From Acidobacteriota bacterium (GTDB lineage: Bacteria > Acidobacteriota > Thermoanaerobaculia > UBA5066), in assembly GCA_016716715.1 (NCBI GenBank), contig JADJVE010000004.1, positions 62,001 through 126,000 on the forward strand: a stretch of 64,000 nucleotides of DNA. The letters are read 5' to 3'. The notes under the pieces were generated by a model. The model did no database searches and was not told the origin of the DNA. It was given only the letters and a program-made list of their open reading frames with translations. Every line of letters starts with the position of its first letter. Position 1 is the stretch's first letter. Shown here piece after piece: positions 60,051 through 64,000 of this stretch. A program made the translations under genes and the position numbers.

Positions 60051-61354
60051 CGCAGGAGCGGCGCGAGGCGCGCCGCTGCCGCGGCGACGAGCGCCGCGTC
60101 GGGCTCGCGGCTCGCGGTGCCGAACGCGCCCGGGCGCCCGACGCCCACCTCGGCGAGCGCGTGCGCAACGTAGCCCCGGAGGCCGAGCGGGCGCGCTCGG
60201 CCTTCCGCGGCCTCTCGCAGGACGCCGGCGTACGCCTCGGCGACGCGATCGGGCCGCCGCGCCTCGCCCCAGGCGACTGCGGCCTCCGAGCGCGCATGCG
60301 TGCGCTCGGAATCGAAGGCGAGCGCTTCCATCTCGGCCGCCAGCCTTGGCACCTCGTCGCCCCCGACCGGCACCCTGGACGCGAACGCGTCGGGCAGCTC
60401 GCGGAACCAGCCAGTGTCCGAGACGATGAGCGGCAGGCCGAAGCCGGCGAGCCGGCAGACCGCGCCCGACGTCTCCCCCATCGTCGGGTGCCTGAGATTC
60501 ACGCCGAAGTCGGCCGCGGAGGCGGCGCGCCAGAAGTCGTCGTCCGAGAGGTAGCCGCCGAAGGCGACGTCTCCCTCGAGGCCGTGCTCGTCGACGTACC
60601 GATGGAGCGGGTCGTCCTCCCCGACCGCACCGCCGACGAACAGGAACGGCCGGCGGCCGGCCGGAAGGGACGCGAGCGCCTCCAGGATCTTCCCGACTCT
60701 CTTCGCGGGCGTCACGACGCCCAGCGACGCCGCGACCGGCCGGCCGAGTGGCAGCCCGAGCGCGCGGCGCGCCTCGTCCCGCGGCGTGCGGGGCGCCTCG
60801 ACCACGTGGTGCGGAATCTCGACCACCCGTGTCTTCGGGCTCTCGCGCAGCACGGCGCCCCGGACGAGCGCCGAGTGTGCGATCACCGCGTCCGCCGCGC
60901 GGACGACCGCCGCCGACATCGGGAACGCCCACGGGTCGAGGTCCCAAACCGGGATTCGCGGGCCGCGCCTCCCCTCCTCGGCGTGGGCGCGTCCGCGCGC
61001 GCCGTGCGCCGCCTCGAGGGCGCGCGCGTACTCGGCCTCCCGGCCGCGGTCGAGATACGCGGCGGCGAAGAGGTGGTGGAGGACGAAGTCGTGGAGGACG
61101 ACGACGGCCGGCGTCCGGCGTCCCGGTGCGCACAGCGCCTCGACGGACGGAGCGTGCAGCGGGTCGTTGCCGACCTGGAAAAGGAGGACATCGTGGGCGG
61201 CCCGGAGGGCCTTCTCTGCATGGTCGGGTTCATAAGAGACGAGAGAAAGAGAAGATTTCTTTGAAAGTGAAGAGAGGATTTCGAAGTCGTAGTCTGCGAT
61301 GCCGGAGCGCGTGGGCGGCAGCGGGCCGATGAAGCCGACGGAAAGAGGGGTCAT
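60047..61354 (-). CDS. Family 1/4 glycosyltransferase (GT-B fold)
   Basis: A protein of 435 residues. N-terminal Rossmann domain IGPLPPTRSGIADYDFEIL, VVLHDFVLHHLF, VIAHSALVRG; C-terminal domain AASLGVVTPAKRVGKILEAL, then GGYLSDDDFWRAASAADFGV and GETSGAVCRLAGFGLPLIV, with the usual Glu region. It probably adds a sugar from a nucleotide donor to a surface polysaccharide. The stretch SSLSKKSSLSLVSYEP near residue 30 comes from the left arm of E10. It follows the next GT gene with a 4-base overlap. Confidence 0.88.
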   Translation of the reverse strand: MTPLSVGFIGPLPPTRSGIADYDFEILSSLSKKSSLSLVSYEPDHAEKALRAAHDVLLFQVGNDPLHAPSVEALCAPGRRTPAVVVLHDFVLHHLFAAAYLDRGREAEYARALEAAHGARGRAHAEEGRRGPRIPVWDLDPWAFPMSAAVVRAADAVIAHSALVRGAVLRESPKTRVVEIPHHVVEAPRTPRDEARRALGLPLGRPVAASLGVVTPAKRVGKILEALASLPAGRRPFLFVGGAVGEDDPLHRYVDEHGLEGDVAFGGYLSDDDFWRAASAADFGVNLRHPTMGETSGAVCRLAGFGLPLIVSDTGWFRELPDAFASRVPVGGDEVPRLAAEMEALAFDSERTHARSEAAVAWGEARRPDRVAEAYAGVLREAAEGRARPLGLRGYVAHALAEVGVGRPGAFGTASREPDAALVAAAAARLAPLLR

Positions 61355-61434
61355 CGAATTCCGCCCGCCTCGAGCAGGGACCTGACCGCATGGCTCCAGC
61401 TGATCCCTCTTACCCTTTCAAAGCCTCTCTCTCC
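61232..61434. repeat. Paired inverted motif, element E10 (junction of two glycosyltransferase genes)
   Basis: Left arm 61232-61276, minus strand CACTTTCAAAGAAATCTTC, one of the best copies. Right arm 61404-61434, ACCCTTTCAAAGCCTCTC, weaker. Shared CTTTCAAAG. The interior of about 127 bases spans the stop of one gene and the start of the next. Confidence 0.6.
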
Positions 61435-62388
61435 GAATTCCCTGGATTTCTCCGAATTCGCCAAAAGGTCGGCGACAGCGGAGCCAAGTGCGGCCGGATC
61501 CGGCTGGACGACCCGCCCGTTCTCGCCGTCCACGACGAACTCCAGCGGGCCGCCGGAGTCCGTGCAGGTCACGACGGGCTTTTTCGAGAGAAACGCCTCG
61601 AGAGCGATGTAGCCGTAGTCCTCGTCGGCCGGCGGGAAGATGACCGCGCTCGACGTCGCATAGAGGGTCAGGAGCTCCTCGTCCGAGACCCGCCCTGCGA
61701 ACCGGACGTTCGCGCCGCTCTTCTTCGCGATCGTCTCGAGCCGCGCCCGGTCGGGCCCGTCGCCCGCGATCACGAGGTGGAACTTCCCCGCCGCCGCGGC
61801 GCCGATCGCGAGGTCCATCCGCTTCCACGTGTCGAGCCGCCCGGCCGCGAGCGCGAACCCCTGCGACGGCTCCGCGCGGTACCGCCCCGCGAGCGGCGGC
61901 GGGTGGTAGAGCGCCTCGGCGGCGATCCCGTTGAACCGTGCGAGGCGGTCGGCGGTGTTCCTCGCGTTCGTGAAGATCTTCCGCGCCTCCCCGAGCCCCG
62001 TGCGGTCGGCGTCCGCGATCAGCTCGCGCCAGCGCGTGTCGGCCGGCGACGCCGTGAAGTCGCTCTCGGGCGTCCCGAACCGGTCGTACGCCTGGCGGAA
62101 CTGGTGGATGAGCCAGACGACCTTGTTCTCGTGCCTCACGAGGTACGACGGGAACTTCATGGGGATGACGAGGTCGACGCGCTTGCCGTCGGCCTCGGAG
62201 ACGTCGAGGAGCCGCCACGCGAGCGCGGACGTCAGGATCTCCTCGCGCGGATACCACTTGAACGGCAACCTCACGAGCTCGGCCTCGTGCCCGGCCGCGC
62301 GGATTTCGCGCACGAGGCCGTCGGCGTGCCGCTCGGCGCCGCCCGAGGCGAACGGCACCTGCGCGTTGCAGACGAGGATGCGGGCCAT
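61351..62388 (-). CDS. Family 4 glycosyltransferase
   Basis: A GT-B enzyme of 345 residues: FASGGAERHADGLVREIRAA at the acceptor side, FTNARNTADRLARFNG, ALAAGRLDTWKRMDLAIGAA, and DEDYGYIALEAFLSKKPVVT with the catalytic-site Glu. Same probable role as its neighbour in a surface glycan. ATG at 62388 chosen; the longer frame into the methyltransferase gene is a shadow. Confidence 0.9.
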   Translation of the reverse strand: MARILVCNAQVPFASGGAERHADGLVREIRAAGHEAELVRLPFKWYPREEILTSALAWRLLDVSEADGKRVDLVIPMKFPSYLVRHENKVVWLIHQFRQAYDRFGTPESDFTASPADTRWRELIADADRTGLGEARKIFTNARNTADRLARFNGIAAEALYHPPPLAGRYRAEPSQGFALAAGRLDTWKRMDLAIGAAAAGKFHLVIAGDGPDRARLETIAKKSGANVRFAGRVSDEELLTLYATSSAVIFPPADEDYGYIALEAFLSKKPVVTCTDSGGPLEFVVDGENGRVVQPDPAALGSAVADLLANSEKSREFGERGFERVRGISWSHAVRSLLEAGGIR

Positions 62389-62396
62389 TTCCGAAC

Positions 62397-63833
62397 CTAC
62401 TTCACGCCCGTGACGGCGTAGTCCTGCGGCGCGAAGAGGAGCCGCGCGATCGGTGCGAGACGCGGGTCCTTCGCGGCCTCCGCGGTCAGGCCCTCGCTCT
62501 CCGGAACCGGAGACCTGAAGTCGACGGAGACGTCCCGGAACCCGCTCGCCGTGAGCAGCTGCGCGAGGGATGGCGCCGGCACGGGCCGCACGTGAGTGAG
62601 GTCCATCCAGAACCAGCGCATTGCGTAGACCGACTCCGGGTTGACCGTCTCGAAGAGGACGCGCCCGCCCGCGGCGAGCTTGCGGGCGGAAAGCTCGACG
62701 AGGTCGAAAAGCGACGACGGCGCAAGGTGCTCGACCACCTGGAACGCCGTGATCCCGCCGAGCGAGCCGTCCGGCCGGGCGGCGAGCCACGCGAAGAGGT
62801 CGGCCGCGTCCACGGCGAGCTTCTTCTCCTTCGCGCGCGCGGCCATGACGGGGTTCGCGTCGCATCCAATGCCCTTCACACCCTCGGCCGCGAGCGCCTC
62901 GAGGAACTCGCCGCGGCCGCATCCCAGGTCCGCGACGGGTCCCGGCGCCCCGCGGAAGAGCGCGGCGTCGGACTTCTGCCGGCGGCGGATCTCGTCCTCG
63001 CTGCCGCGGAAATGCTCCTCGAAGCTCACGTAGAGGCCCGCGCGCAGCGGGTCGTCGGCGCGGAGAGCGCCGCCGCCGGAATGAGCGCGGATTGCTTCGG
63101 ACCCTCTCACCTCGGGTGGCGCCCCGGCGACGGCGACGTTCTGCAAATTGCTTCGAAGGGAGGACCAGTCGAGGCGCAGCATCCTGAGACCTTCGCCCGC
63201 CTCTTCCACCTTTCTAAGAATCTCCCCGGTCTTCTCGTTCTCTCGCTCTCTCTCCCGGGCGAGCACCTCGAAGCGCACGTCGCGGTCCCTCTCGAGCGCG
63301 TCGATCCTCTCGAGGCCCGCGTGGAGGTTCCCTACGATCGCCCCCGCCTCGGCGTCGAGGCGAGCCTCGAGTGCGGCCGTCGCCTCGGAGAGCCGAACCG
63401 CCGCCTCCGACCCGACACGCGCAGCGGCCTCCTCCGCGCGGCGCGACGCGTCGCGGGCGGCGACGGCCGACGTCGAGACGTCGCGCATGGCCTTCTCCGT
63501 CTCGAGAAGCGCCCCGCGCACGGCCTCGAGAAGCGCGGAATTGAACGTCGATTGGTCGCGCGTGACGATGCGGAGGAGCCTGAGGAGCGCGGCCTTGAGC
63601 GGGCGGAGGGCCGCCTCGGCCGGAAGGACCGGGCTCACGAACCGGCCGGCGTTCTCGAGGAGCGCGCGCGGCCACTCGTATGCGGGCCCGGCGCCGGGCG
63701 CCGCAAGCGGTGCGCCGGAGCGGGACTCGAGGCCCGAGGAGAGGCTCGCGGAGATCGCCGAGATCTGCGTCACGAGGTCCCGGGCGAGGGCGGCTGCGTC
63801 GCGGCCGGCCGCGTCGTCCTTGTTCGGGCTCAT
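62397..63833 (-). CDS. Coiled-coil SAM-dependent methyltransferase
   Basis: A protein of 478 residues. The first 230 are helical coiled coil (AEEAAARVGSEAAVRLSEAT, ERDRDVRFEVLARERERENE), partly shaped by the E11 right arm (GEILRKVEEAGEG). Residues about 275-440 are a class I methyltransferase with VADLGCGRGEFLEALAAEGV (SAM-binding), GIGCDANPV and ITAFQVVEHLA. The plan recalls WbdD-like chain-terminating methyltransferases that measure O-antigen length with a coiled coil; that is an analogy. It heads the glycosyltransferase unit. Confidence 0.87.
   Translation of the reverse strand: MSPNKDDAAGRDAAALARDLVTQISAISASLSSGLESRSGAPLAAPGAGPAYEWPRALLENAGRFVSPVLPAEAALRPLKAALLRLLRIVTRDQSTFNSALLEAVRGALLETEKAMRDVSTSAVAARDASRRAEEAAARVGSEAAVRLSEATAALEARLDAEAGAIVGNLHAGLERIDALERDRDVRFEVLARERERENEKTGEILRKVEEAGEGLRMLRLDWSSLRSNLQNVAVAGAPPEVRGSEAIRAHSGGGALRADDPLRAGLYVSFEEHFRGSEDEIRRRQKSDAALFRGAPGPVADLGCGRGEFLEALAAEGVKGIGCDANPVMAARAKEKKLAVDAADLFAWLAARPDGSLGGITAFQVVEHLAPSSLFDLVELSARKLAAGGRVLFETVNPESVYAMRWFWMDLTHVRPVPAPSLAQLLTASGFRDVSVDFRSPVPESEGLTAEAAKDPRLAPIARLLFAPQDYAVTGVK
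63141..63256. repeat. Paired inverted motif, element E11 (inside methyltransferase gene)
   Basis: Left arm 63141-63163, minus strand CCCTTCGAAGCAATTTGC, degenerate. Right arm 63201-63256, CACCTTTCTAAGAATCTC with a long pyrimidine tail. Interior about 37 bases. Confidence 0.5.
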
Positions 63834-63838
63834 CTGTC

Positions 63839-63851
63839 GCTTATATTAAGC
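63839..63851. promoter_or_regulatory. Short A/T-rich palindrome in a divergent promoter region
   Basis: GCTTATATTAAGC lies in the 25-base gap between the methyltransferase start and the next gene. TATATT could serve as a -10 for either strand and the 5-base arms could bind a regulator. Confidence 0.35.
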
Positions 63852-63858
63852 GCGAAAC

Positions 63859-64000
63859 ATGAGAAACCACCGCAGGTCCCTCGCCGTCGTCGCCGCCGCT
63901 GCCCTCGCCGCAGCGGTCCTGGCCGGTCTCGCCGCGATCGCCGCGGACGGGCCGCCGCCGAACCCGTTCGAGGGCACGCTCTCTCCGCTTTCGTACGAGG
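63859..64000 (+). CDS. N-terminus of a secreted protein (partial)
   Basis: ATG at 63859 opens a signal peptide (RRSLAVVAAAALAAAVLAGL), then AIAADGPPPNPFEGTLSPLS, and runs off the window. Divergent from the methyltransferase gene. Too short to identify. Confidence 0.65.
   Translation, partial: MRNHRRSLAVVAAAALAAAVLAGLAAIAADGPPPNPFEGTLSPLSYE

Overview
The window is GC-rich, tightly packed bacterial chromosome. Gene content and style (cbb3 oxidase genes merged with a bc-type complex, a split complex I operon, coding overlaps of 1 to 4 bases, a secreted protein of a type I associate with Acidobacteriota) suggest an Acidobacteriota member, perhaps of the Thermoanaerobaculia or Holophagae. That assignment is inference. 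No 16S rRNA or phylogenetic marker search was possible.

Layout. 1-3.4 kb: the tail of an unknown gene, a frameshifted LamG/S9 peptidase gene, a small Cys-rich ORF and tRNA-Pro. 3.5-16 kb (minus strand): one long respiratory operon running ccoS-like, Rieske, cytochrome b, 7-haem cytochrome c, ccoN, ccoO, ccoS, small membrane protein, GltD-like flavoprotein, ccoG, small membrane protein, ccoI-type ATPase, TauE/SafE-like protein. 16-21.6 kb: MerR regulator, der, rnr, coiled-coil lipoprotein, tRNA-Leu. 21.7-26.5 kb (minus): REC-like/PilZ protein, hotdog protein, ACP, KR, AT, polysaccharide deacetylase and GT2, a small acyl-chain locus without a ketosynthase. 26.5-38.1 kb (plus): nuoA, E, F, G, H, J, K, L, M, N and rex, with a Rex-box-like operator before nuoA. 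38.1-39.3 kb: an integron-type scar (attI-like segment, decayed cassette, good attC) and a brnTA toxin-antitoxin pair. 39.3-53 kb: glgP, zinc-ribbon protein, MFS exporter, 8-TM protein, an ABC ATPase with YIP1 and TolC partners, an Opp/Dpp ATPase pair and a large TPR protein. 53-57 kb (minus): ffh, rpsP, rimM, trmD, rplS, rnhB. 57-64 kb: small lipoprotein, secreted protein, HAD hydrolase, thioredoxin-like lipoprotein, DUF309 protein, two glycosyltransferases, a coiled-coil methyltransferase and the start of a secreted protein.

The most unusual feature is a dispersed A/T-rich motif, consensus CACYTTCNAAGAAATCTTC followed by a pyrimidine tract. I find it about 20 times, almost always as an inverted pair 30 to 230 bp apart, pyrimidine tails outward. 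The arms mostly lie inside open reading frames, in different frames in different genes, and the DNA between them is the host gene's own sequence. In most pairs both arms are the same subtype (TTCTAAGAA with TTCTAAGAA, TTCAAAGAA or TTCGAAGAA with the same class), which suggests that the two arms evolve together. I know of no described element with this combination.

Three genes (LamG/S9, GltD-like, cytochrome b) are each broken by an apparent one-base loss in a G- or C-rich run. All three lie in the first 15 kb, so assembly error must be excluded before they are called pseudogenes.
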